A stretch of 64,000 bases of DNA. Origin: Brachionus manjavacas. Lineage: Eukaryota; Rotifera; Eurotatoria; Ploima; Brachionidae. Under the pieces are notes generated by a model. The model ran no database searches and had not been told where the DNA came from. It worked only from the letters and a program-made list of their open reading frames with translations. Where the stretch lies: assembly GCA_019054805.1 (NCBI GenBank), contig JAHQIY010000005.1, positions 6,493,501-6,557,500 of the forward strand. The letters run 5' to 3'. The position numbers and the translations under genes were made by a program. Position 1 is the first letter of the stretch. Every line of letters begins with the position of its first letter. This document shows, piece by piece, positions 54,658-64,000 of the stretch.

Positions 54658-56105
54658 AGGAAAATTTTGCGAAATAGATGAATTTTTGTCCTCCAAAGTC
54701 AAACATTTAAAGGGTGAAAAATTAATTTTGATTTTCCTTAGCTTTTATTATTTATACTGAAAGGCAAAGATTTAAAAAGAGAGCGCATTTAGGTAACGGA
54801 TGAGTCATAATGTTTTGGAAAAATTTCTAAGTTAAAAAAAATATAAAAGGATAATCGGAGAAGGCTGAAATTTTACACACTTGTTAACTAGCTCTTCTAG
54901 TTGATTTTTTTTGGTATTGGTTTTGACTTGTGTATACTTGGACTTTTCTCGGGCCAAAAACGTACCTGCTATTCTTTGAGCTCAGTGTCCCAGACCTCTA
55001 AATTAAAAAAAAAAACAAACAAAATAGTCATATTAAGTAAAAAAGATCAAATTATACATAATATTCGATAAGAATTGAAATAGCAAAGATTTTTTAACAA
55101 GAGTACAGTTTATTTTAACCAAAACTAAATCATCCTAAAAAAAAAGCAGTTTCAAGCTTTAATAAAAGGGTTAGGGCAGTTGAATTAGCAAACGGACAAT
55201 ATTGCCTTAAATAAATTTTTTTACAGAAGTTGAGTTTTAATTTTCTCAAAAATAAAGAACGGAATCCTTATGACCAAGATAGGCTAAGAAAGCTCGTCCT
55301 TTAGGATTTATAAAAATCATAAAATCATCCTTTTACAATTATGATTTTATAAAGAAATTTCAACCTGACCATTATATACTTTTTTTACTAGAAATTTTAT
55401 TCTAGAAGTCGAATCGAACCTCTGATCTGCTTAATATTAGCAGGGCACAATTGACTCATATCAATGTAAATATGTGCAAAATTTCATACAAATAGGATAT
55501 TCCTATCGAAAGCAATCGATAAAAAGCCGCTTATTTACGAATTTTTGGAAATCTTAAAAAGTTTTTATTGACGGTTTTTTAAGTATATCTTATGTACGGA
55601 AAATGATAAAAATATGATCTTAGGATAATTAGAGAGCTAAAAATGTTAAGAATATGACTATTTTATTTGTTTTTTTTTTTTAAATTTTAAGGTCTGGGAC
55701 ACTGAGCTCGAAGAATAGCAGGTACGTTTTTGGCCCGAGAAAAGTCCAAGTATACACAAGTCAAAACCAATACCAAAAAAAATCAACTAGAAGAGCTAGT
55801 TAACAAGTGTGTAAAATTTCAGCCTTCTCCGATTATCCTTTTATATTTTTTTTTAACTTAGAAATTTTTCCAAAACATTATGACTCACCCGTTATTTGGG
55901 ATTATGGAAAGAGTATTTTAAAATAAAAATTAAACTCATTCTATTTCACTAAAGAGTTTACGCTTGCAATATTAACTTAAAATTATTTTTTTATATGAAA
56001 CTGAAAAAAATTTTTGAAACATCGCACTTTTTCAATGTTATTTCAACATTAGATACATTTTCTAATTCAAACACAAAAAATAAAACCAATTGAATTTTAA
56101 ATTAA
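54658..56105. repeat. Right arm of the complex inverted repeat, carrying a MITE
   Basis: 54658-54795 and 55893-56105 together match the left arm at 49720-50520 in inverted order. The 54796-55892 MITE splits it. The left arm supplies the unoccupied site (GGTATTTGGGATT). Confidence 0.78.
54796..55892. mobile_element. 1.1-kb mariner-type MITE with ~205-bp TIRs and TA duplication
   Basis: The ends ACGG(A/G)TGAGTCATAATG are inverted copies extending about 205 bp, nearly identical by eye (one G/A and one indel seen in the outer part, one T/C near the inner end). TA flanks both sides. The unoccupied version of the same site exists at 50384 in the other repeat arm, which proves the borders and the duplication. 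The core (55005-55687) has no transposase frame. GAGTCATAA-type ends with TA recall mariner relatives; assignment is inference. Confidence 0.88.
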
Positions 56106-57690
56106 ATTTTTATTCAAGTAAATCGAATTGAACTTTTAATTATTCGAAAAAAATTTGGTTAATACTTTTTTATTTTCAAAATTTCAAACTTCTAAAAAAT
56201 TAAATTTTTTAAGTAAAAAATTATATTTTTTATAATTATCAAATAAAAACTCTAATCCAAAGAATAAAATATTATGTTTTAAAATAAAAAAAAATAAAAA
56301 AATAGTTCATTATCAACTATCATTTAAAATAATTAATGACTGACTTCTTACAATAAATATATTTACAAATATAAGACTAACTTCTTTATAAGTTGTCTAA
56401 TAAACCAATTGAACTGTCTTTGAACTATAACAAATTTCAGTAAAGATTTGAAAAGCTATGCTTATTTTTATCAGCTAAAAAAAATAAAAAAGTATCATTA
56501 AAAATATTATATTTGATTGAATTTATAATTTTTTTTAAAGGAGATAACCGAAACCTAAGCTATCTTATTTAAGAATATATATCTTGAATTTTAAAATTTT
56601 TTGAAATTAAAATATTTCTAGATAAATGAATATTTTTGGTAGATAAGAAAAAAATTCATCTGTTCTTATTCAAAGGATGAACTGATTTTTTGAAATTTTT
56701 TCGATTTCCAACAATGAATGCTAAATAATAAAAATTTTAGCCCTAAACGTTTAAGATTTCATTATGGAAAAAAATTATAATCAATAAAGTATTAAAAAAT
56801 TTGAATTTTTAAATCTCTTTGCCACAAATTCTAAAAAATAACTATTAATTTTCAAAGGTAAATTTTAAGCTTAAGAAAAATCTCATTTAAATATGAGAAG
56901 TATCATTTCGTCTTAGATAAAATCAATATGGATTATAAAATTATCTCGATTCAAGACCAAACGAGATAATTTAAACCCGTTTCTTGTTAAAAGTAAATAA
57001 ATGAAATTTTTAAATTTGATCCTTTAGGTATTTACAACAAATAAAAATAATCAGACACCAATTAATTAAAAGAAAATATTAGAATTTTATAATTTAATTT
57101 TATTGAAATATTACTGCTATTAATTAAAAAATTCAACTATTTAAATAATGACATGCATCTAAGATGAAAATTTTGAATTTGAACGAAAATTTTAACAGAA
57201 TTGATTTTTTTTTAGAAAAAATTTAAATTTTTTGAGTCTGTGTTTTATTTCAATAGCTTTGGTATTTTTTAGACTCTAGATCTCTTTGTTTTAGAGCAAA
57301 AAAGTTTCCAACCAAGTCATATAATGTTCAGTTGTTAGCTCGATGTTTTTAAGCATCTATTAATTGAGCAAAAAAAATTTTATCATACAAAAGACAAATT
57401 TTACACTTGTTATCCAAATAAGAAGAAAATTATGGGTTTCGTTTTGTACCAATAAACCTTTTAAATTTATAGAAATAAAACTTTATTTTTCAAAAACAAT
57501 AAATTTTTATTTTAAATAAAATTTGCTTGTGAATAAATCAATTATTTAGAGTATGAATTTATTTAATATTTATGAATTTTTCGGGTCAAAATCGTTTCTT
57601 TAAAGTGTGACTGTGATCATATGATCACAAAATGAGGTTGATCCATTTTTAAAATTTAAAATAAAATTCTCAAAAGCTAATGTAAATTGG
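56106..57690. other. AT-rich gap,nothing recognised
   Basis: Homopolymer-rich sequence with no protein-like frame, tRNA or clear terminal repeats that I could find. Confidence 0.5.
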
Positions 57691-57699
57691 TTTTAATTA

Positions 57700-57927
57700 T
57701 TGATGTGCAATAAGCCCAAGGAACATCGAAGGATTTATGAAATTCAATACAAAATGAACAGAATCTTTGAGCAGCCACACTTAGCCGAACAGACATTGGC
57801 TTTTTCACAAAGAGTACCCGGAAGAAACAACAAGAAAAAGATTAGAGTTACTTACCAAAGTCTTTTGAAACAACCACCCATCTCACCTATTTTATTATTT
57901 TTTTTTTGTATAATTTTAGGTTTTTAA
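57700..57927 (+). pseudogene. Unrecognised short open frame, coding-like
   Basis: About 55 codons from 57700 (MMCNKPKEHRRIYEIQYKMN, then RIFEQPHLAEQTLAFSQRVP) have balanced composition and richer GC than their flanks, then decay into hydrophobic filler. Possibly an exon or a transposon fragment. No splice partner seen. Confidence 0.3.
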
Positions 57928-58209
57928 AAACAAAAAAAATTCGAATTATTCTATATGTGATATATAAATAATTTAGAAACTAACAAAAAAAAATAAAAAA
58001 AATAAAATTAAATTTTTCCTCTTTGACTTTTCAATTTTTTTTTCCTCTAACTTGATTTTAATTTTACTTTCATCAACCAAGTTGTGTTTTTTGAAATAAA
58101 TAATAATAATAATTAAATTAATGACTGGCTTAGTTCATAAAAGAAATGTATATATTATTAGACGAAAGATTAAAAAACAAATTGAAAAAATATAATAATA
58201 AGGATTCGG

Positions 58210-58402
58210 TATCTTTATTAAGAAAATTATCTTTAATTTTAAAGTATTTGTGCGGAACTCATCTACCGGTCTTTTGAATCTTTCCTAATGCTCTTAATCA
58301 ATTCCAAAGGATATCATTTCTTCCACACATCTCTTTGGCAAGCTGTCTTGTCGACCGACTCGGTTCCTTGTCAAGCAGAATAACATGCAATGGTTGGTAT
58401 TC
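58210..58402 (-). pseudogene. mariner transposase HTH fragment
   Basis: The minus strand reads EYQPLHVILLDKEPSRSTRQ, LAKEMCGR, then LRALGKIQKTGR, stop, VPHKY. This matches the second helix-turn-helix block of mariner/SETMAR transposases (STRELAE...LKQIGK-KK--KWVPHEL). Two in-frame stops. The catalytic part is absent. Confidence 0.7.
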
Positions 58403-59476
58403 ACTTTTTGGTCATACATTTTTAATTAGTTAAGTATTTAGAAATTTAAAAAGCAAACATATCTTATACATGATTTAATTTCAAATGATGCAAAACATTG
58501 CATAACCATAAATAAAAGTTCAATCTTGAATGAGATTTTTTTAAATAAAAATCGAGGAAAAAACATAAAACACTATAATGTTTTTCGCAAGTTAAACGCT
58601 CGTTAAGCAGACGTTTTTTGGCGTAAAAAAGTAAATGCATACCAGAAAAGGGCATCAAAATTCAAATTTTTTTTTAATATTTTAAAATTTAATTACTACT
58701 TTTTAAAAAAGAGTTTATTAATAAATTAATTTAAGCTCTAATTTTTACAATTTAAAGCTTACTGCTGTTTGAAGCGGCAGTAAATTTAAAAATATTCAAA
58801 AGCAAAATTTTTTCAATGATTGACAAATTGCTCGATTGAAGACCCTAAATTCAGGTTATTAAGAAAATTTTTTTTTCAAAAAAATATTTATTTACTATAG
58901 CAATAAAATTATTTGTTTGAGCTTGAAGCGGTCATTTATTCTATCGGGAGTCCAATAAAGCTAGGCTCCAATTAGCCCATGAATTTCTTAGTCCAAGTTT
59001 ATTTGAAGCAGGATTATTATTTGTAAAGTATCATCGTTTTTTGAATTTTTTTGATCTTTTGAACTGAGCATCAGAAAAATAAGAACTAGGTGGCATTAGA
59101 GAGCTGATAAAATTTTCTTTTCAACGATATATAAAACTAAATTGGTAAAAAATAAAAATCTCGGGGACATTTTTAAGGGTGACTAGGGCTCATGATCACC
59201 AAAGTTCCTTGTTACCTAACCGTCTGTTCGACGAGTTTTCGATTCTTTTATATATAAATAAGTACTCATTCTTTATCTGTATAATATTTCATCGGAAACA
59301 AAAATTCTTTTCATAATTTTTTTAATTTAAAATTTCAGTCAAGCTTTTTTGGACACTCGTTATAATAAAGTTATTAATTATTAAATTTTCCTTATTATTT
59401 TGTTTCATAAAAGAATTCTTATTTAAAAATTTTTTTTTTCTTGAATAGTTTACAACTGTGGGTTTGCTAAAATTGC
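58403..59476. other. Intergenic, possible retroelement 3' flank
   Basis: No convincing gene. A less AT-rich stretch at about 58925-59240 (AGCGGTCATTTATTCTATCG, then GGGTGACTAGGGCTCATGAT) may be the gypsy sequence downstream of the gag fragment, but I cannot place it. Confidence 0.35.
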
Positions 59477-60113
59477 TCAATCCTTTGTAAAAACTCTCGC
59501 ATGCCGGATTGCATCATTTAGCGTTTCTACATTTTTACTCTCTAACTCGGCCCTAACTCTTGGGTCAAGGGCTTCAAGAAAGAACCAGACTAATTCGAAC
59601 TCATCTATCTTATCTATTTTGTTTGCAATTGTCTGGAATTTCATTATGCTGTCCTCAAAATTTGTTGTTAATTTTATACTTTTTAGTTCAGATCTAAGCC
59701 CTCCCTGAACATCAGCTGGTTTCAGGGTTGCTAATAATTGAGTTTTAAATTTATCCCACGTAACTGATTCATCTCTTTTTTGCTTATTTCTAAGCATTTG
59801 TAAGGCGTTTCCTCTTAGGAGTTTTGTAACGCAATCTATTAGCCTACTTCTAATAATTCCTTTGGTCTTAGCCTCAGTTTCTACTATTTCCATTCATCTA
59901 CTTTATCTCTATCGTTTCCATATAATTTTGGTTTATCGTCGACTTTAAAATTTATGATTCGTGTTTCCCTAAGTCCAAATCCTACGTAACCTTCTAAAAC
60001 ATCCTCATTTTTAAAGTTTTTGATGAAGTGGCTTTTTCTTGAAGGGTACTTTTTTCTCCTCCTTCACTTTGTTTTGTTTGATTAATATTCCTAAAATTAT
60101 CATCTTCCATTTT
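59477..60113 (-). pseudogene. Ty3/gypsy gag fragment upstream of DSTYK
   Basis: Two frames are needed. 60113 onward: KMEDDNFRNINQTKQ, then, after a shift, FKVDDKPKLYGNDRDKVDEW. From 59893 an open frame of 138 codons follows: TWDKFKTQLLATLKPADVQG, then LRSELKSIKLTTNFEDSIMK and FELVWFFLEALDPRVRAELE, the Retrotrans_gag pattern (W..F...L...F.P......L..L.....E.Y...F). No zinc knuckle or pol. Head-to-head with DSTYK. Confidence 0.75.
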
Positions 60114-60430
60114 CATAGCTCAGCTCTTTTGAAAAGTAGCTCTATAAGCCAGCTCTTGTACACTAAGTTTTTCAAGGTAATCTTTTGAAATAAGTACCAT
60201 ACAAAATATCATCTTTTTATCGCTGCTACCAATTGTAAATAATAAATCATCATTTGAAAAGCTGATGAATAATTGATTGTTCAGGATAACAAATAGAAGA
60301 TTACTCAGCCTCATAAGACTAAAATTAACTAAATTCCTGTTTTTTAACGCATAATTATTAGTTGCCAAAGTTTCAGCAAATTTACTGCTCCTTTTTTCTG
60401 TCATAAAGGGGTTGGGCGCATCCTTTTCTA
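60114..60430 (-). mobile_element. Gypsy leader region with possible primer-binding site
   Basis: On the minus strand GCGCCCAACCCC (about 60407-60420) resembles a GCGCCCAAC-type primer-binding site. The open frame between it and gag (60404-60120, MTEKRSSKFAETLATNNYAL) has no recognised domain. No LTR edge was identified. Confidence 0.35.
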
Positions 60431-60770
60431 TAGCTATTTCAAATAATTGTTATATAAATTTTTTCAATTATTTTGCTTAAACAGATTAGTTAATAAATTT
60501 TTACAAGCCATTTTAACTTTTACCAAAATTTAGTCAAAAACATCAAAACATAATTTGGAAAAAAAATTTTCTATTTCGAAGAATAAAAAATAACTGATAA
60601 ATCTAAACTCAAAATTTAAGTTATTTTTTAAAAGACAAAATAAATTTTACCATTTTAAAAATTCACCAAGACCTGGAAATTAAGTATTTGATTATGAAAT
60701 AATTAATCAGATGATTTAATTTATGAACCTCAGATATATTTTGGTCAAAAATAATGCACTTATTTAAAAA

Positions 60771-62824
60771 ATGAGCTCTTCTAAATCACACAACTTGTTT
60801 ACCGAGATAAAAAAGTATTTCAAGACGGTTAATCAACTGAACATTTTGCTCAAAGAGACCAACAACGCATGCAAGGACACCAAAATCCTGCAACAGCCCA
60901 CCCATCTACCAGGTACCTTGAACATCTAGCTAAACATGACCACAGATAAACAGACATACATTTAGAAAACATTCAATTGAATGAAGATGATGAAAACTTC
61001 TTAAAATCTTTGAAGAGTAAAAAAATTTGCCTGGTCGTTCTTGGCCAAAACGAGCTTGCCAGAGCTCTCATCGTCAATGAACTCCTATCACGCTATTTGC
61101 TTCCTTTCCAAATAGACTCCCAACACGCAGACCAAAAGTGGAGGTTTATCCGAATAAAAGTAAAAAAAAAGTTGAATTTCCTGTTTTAATTTTAATCTAA
61201 AAGCATGGCAAAATGCCCAGCTATTCCTACCAATTGGTCGACTCTGACTTTGAAGTCATGACCAGTGATTCCAAACAAGCCACAAATCCTCTCTCTTCGC
61301 CATCCTCATCTACTTTCACTCTATCACTAGAAGACGTGCAGATTAAGGACACCCTGAGCCAGGCTCGAAGCAGCTTGGAGCGTGCTCAGACAGAGCACGA
61401 GCGCCAAATCGCCTTCGACCAAATTAAACTTGCCGAGTCCAATGCAGAGAACCAAGCCATTCTGGAAATAACTTTAGACCAAAAACTGTTGGAACAGAAT
61501 GTCGAAATACTGATTCCCAATCAGTCGATTTCTCAGTCGAGCTATGACAAATTGACCCAAAATGCAATGGTAATTTACATTTATTCAATTATTGATGCCG
61601 AGTTACACGCAGCCGACTTGGCCGAGCTGGCTCAAATGGAAAAAAACTACAAAAATGAGCCAATTTTTTTTGTCAAAATTCCTGAAATTGACAAGTACGT
61701 GCTGCATCATGCTAGTTCAAAAAACCTGATGTCTTCATCTGCGCCCGATCAACACCAACAACAGCTCAAACTAGCCAACAATTTCCTCAAGTATTTGCAC
61801 AGCTCGAGCCAAAGCCATCTGCACAATTCCCTGGCCATCTTTGGACAGTTGTACAACTTCAAAAATTTCAACATTGTTCCGAGCGGGAGCAGTTCGCCTG
61901 GGGACAATGAATACTTTGATCTGACCATGTTTCAGAGTGCAAGTCCTTTGTCGCTGTTGGCGTTCAATTTTGAGTCGGAATTTTGTGAAAAGTGGCACTT
62001 GTTCCTGCCAAATTTTGTCAATTTCCTCAAAAGGTACCTAGAGATGTTTCTTGTGCGGGGCACTAAGATTTTGTTCAAATTTCACGAAGAGTGTCTGAAG
62101 CAGTTCATCAACTTTGCATTCGAAGTTGCCAGAGACATGATGGTGACACCGCGCAAGATTGAGTACGCGCGCGACAAGGAGCATGTTTTGTTCGAGAGTC
62201 TGAACGCTCTGGCAAGCATCAAACAGGAAGAACTCAAAAATTTGATCAACAATGCCATCGAGACAAACAGAGAGAGCATTTTGGAAGCGGTGAAAAGGTT
62301 CGAGTTTAGCGAACTGGATGTGGAATTGGTGCAGGAGGCTTCCGAACAAGAGTCGGTGTACACAACTGTGAAGTATGCGCGTGATTACAAAAAGTGTTCA
62401 TCTCAAATCCAGGAGCTGGTAATTAGCAAGCTAAATGGTGCCATTTCTCAAAAGTTGACCGAGTCTGTCGAAATGCTCAAGGAAAACTACTACGGCACTT
62501 TGAAAAGGTGCCTACTAAATTTAGAAGATGTAAATAGTCAGGTTTCTAGCGAGCATAGCTCGGCATCGGTGAGCGATGCGCTGCAGCAAATTTTAAATTC
62601 AGCTTACAAAGTTGATGTCAATCTGTCCGGCAGTACGAACATTTTGAAAATGTTTTTACAAAAAATGAAAGAGGTAGGCTTGTTTTAATTAAAGTTTATT
62701 TCTAAAATTGAGGTTATCTATGACAGCTAGTCAAAAATATGCCTTGGAGTTGGTCGCCAAGACTTGATGAAGAATGGAAAATGTCCATTGCAAATAATAT
62801 GCTTGATAATTTGTCCGAATCAAA
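60771..62824 (+). CDS. DSTYK: DSTYK, dual serine/threonine and tyrosine kinase, N-terminal exons only
   Basis: Four exons, 60771-60912, 60966-61159, 61204-62673 and 62727-62824, join in frame (phases 1, 0, 0) into 634 codons plus two bases. They cover the long regulatory region preceding the C-terminal kinase domain of DSTYK. Conserved blocks: FLKSLKSKKICLVVLGQNEL, then PFQIDSQHADQKWRFIRIK in exon 2; TPRKIEYARDKEHVLFESLN, KQEELKNLI, SQIQELVISKLNGA and YYGTLKRCLLNLED in exon 3; PWSWSPRLDEEWKMSIANNM in exon 4. The third exon would stay open four codons past its donor. No further exon is convincing before 64000, so the kinase domain must lie outside. In vertebrates DSTYK acts in FGF/ERK signalling and cell-death control. 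The first ATG was chosen because it starts a frame ending at a good donor. Confidence 0.92.
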
Positions 62825-64000
62825 GTAATTATTAAACTGTTTAAAATATTTAATTAAACTAATAGAGCAAATATTAAATTCACAAATTTTCTTTAAAAGA
62901 TAAGAATTTTGAAAGGCGAACTTATTTGCGATAGCCCAATTTTTAAACATTACACCCCAAATTGTTAAGTCTAAATTTTTTTGAAAAATAATAAAAATAA
63001 TTAAAATCACAAAATTAAAGAAAAATATCATTTTAAATTAGACTCGTTTCAAGTTAAGTCAAGTCAATGATTTAAATTTTTCTTTTTTAAATTCCGTCCA
63101 AAAATCAAAAATAAGATAAAATATAAATAAAGGCTTTTATTTAAATATTTTATTAAAAAAAGCACATAATATACAATCTTAAATGTTTACCAATAAAATA
63201 TAATTCTTTATTTAAAAAAAAAAGCCCAAAAGAAGGAATTAGATCAAAATTTAAAAAAAAGGACAAATACAACAAAAAAATTAGATAGATTATAAGAAAA
63301 AACAAATATCAAATTCGTAATCAGCAACCTCAAAAACCCATACTTAAAAAGTTAAAAAAATTTACTTACCTGGTTAAAATAAATTTTAAATAAAATTTTT
63401 TTACTCAATGTAAAAAAAGAAAGCATTATACAAAAACAAAAAAGAATAATTTCATTAAAAAATTTTTGGTTATTCAAAGTTTTATTTTTAATTATCCATT
63501 TTTTAACATATTTTGTTACTTTCATGTGCCTTTTTAAAAGGTGCTCTAATTTTTATAAGAGTCAAGTCATAACTTTGACTTAAATTTTTGTGACTTATAA
63601 ACAAAATATCGTAATCTAAAAAAATTTCTAGTAATTATTGGAAAATTCAGAGAAAAAAATATTTCCAAGATTATTCGAATTTTTTTTTTTTAATTTTTTG
63701 AAACAGTAAAAAAAAAAGAAAGATTTGATTGACTTTTTTTGACCTAAATTGGCGTAAATTTCGCTAATTTGTTGTCAATGCATGCTAAAAATAAAAAAAA
63801 CTCGGTAACTCGGATTTTTTTTAAATGACTACAAATTTTTTTCGTAGTAAAAATAATCAAATTCGTAGCAAAAAAGATAAAAATAAAAGCAAATTAAATT
63901 TATCAGTAGTAAAAAAAAATAAAAAAAAAAGTAAATTATTAAATCAAATATTTATTAATAAAAAAAATCACACATTACTTAGAAATGTTCTCAAGTGTTA
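62825..64000. other. DSTYK intron 4 (open at the window end), repeat-filled
   Basis: No exon recognised. It contains the AAGTCA-family element at 63045-63602 and homopolymer-rich DNA. The next DSTYK exon should encode the end of the pre-kinase region. Confidence 0.5.
63045..63602. repeat. AAGTCA-family MITE, about 560 bp
   Basis: The left end reads ACTCGTTTCAAGTTAAGTCA, then AGTCAATGATTTAAATTTTT. The right end is the reverse complement of TTTATAAGTCACAAAAATTT, then AAGTCAAAGTTATGACTTGA. Non-coding, in DSTYK intron 4. Confidence 0.6.

Noticed and set aside
55425..55490. tRNA-like pattern (GGTTCGATTCGA box and a CTGCT/AGCAG stem)
   Set aside because: The T stem does not pair and the anticodon loop lacks T33, so it is not a tRNA gene; at most a chance B-box-like word inside the MITE.
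61771..62363. Minus-strand frames opposite DSTYK exon 3
   Set aside because: Antisense shadows of a conserved exon.
62825..63031. Continuation of DSTYK exon 5 or a minus-strand gene (frame 63031-62714)
   Set aside because: No acceptor keeps frame with recognisable DSTYK sequence, and the minus frame is an antisense shadow of exon 4 plus AT-rich filler.

Overview
The window is nuclear DNA from an animal. It is very AT-rich. Its host genes are split by short introns (many of about 40-80 nt, GT...AG), and degraded transposable elements fill the space between and inside them. The gene set (TAF6, a ZDHHC5/8-type palmitoyltransferase, DSTYK, an MMD-type PAQR protein, TYW1) is metazoan. A secreted protein pairing a PAN-like cysteine region with a LamG-like domain, the AT bias and the tiny introns suggest a rotifer, perhaps Brachionus-like. 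That assignment is inference, not proof.

Layout. 1-1.85 kb: repeats. 1.85-11.7 kb: two near-identical arms of about 1.3 kb in inverted orientation. The left arm carries the 3' two thirds of an intact PAQR/MMD gene and the right arm a 5'-truncated copy. Between the arms lie an abutting tRNA-Ala/tRNA-His pair, a pogo-like element, a 3.0 kb hAT element with an exact 8-bp target duplication, and a gypsy leader/gag fragment. 11.9-12.9 kb: PAN/LamG gene. 13.8-17.7 kb: a DDE transposase fragment and a LINE carrying a gypsy pol fragment. 17.7-19.8 kb: TYW1. 23.1-27.9 kb: TAF6 in ten exons, with one 2.9 kb repeat-filled intron. 28.9-35.3 kb: LINEs, one interrupted by a 2.26 kb Ginger/KRBA2-like DNA transposon. 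35.6-41.9 kb: ZDHHC5/8-like gene in six exons, including a 21-nt microexon that encodes the catalytic DHHC motif. 42-60.4 kb: mostly transposon debris, including MULE-like, gypsy, mariner-type and unclassified families and a complex inverted repeat. 60.8 kb to the end: the first four exons of DSTYK; the kinase domain would lie beyond the window.

The host genes show no shared operon or pathway: tRNA wybutosine modification (TYW1), basal transcription (TAF6), protein S-palmitoylation (ZDHHC), signalling (DSTYK), membrane receptor-like (PAQR) and an extracellular protein. Exon structures were worked out by hand from splice sites and remembered family features, with no alignment or transcript data. 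No CRISPR array, operon or prokaryotic island was seen.
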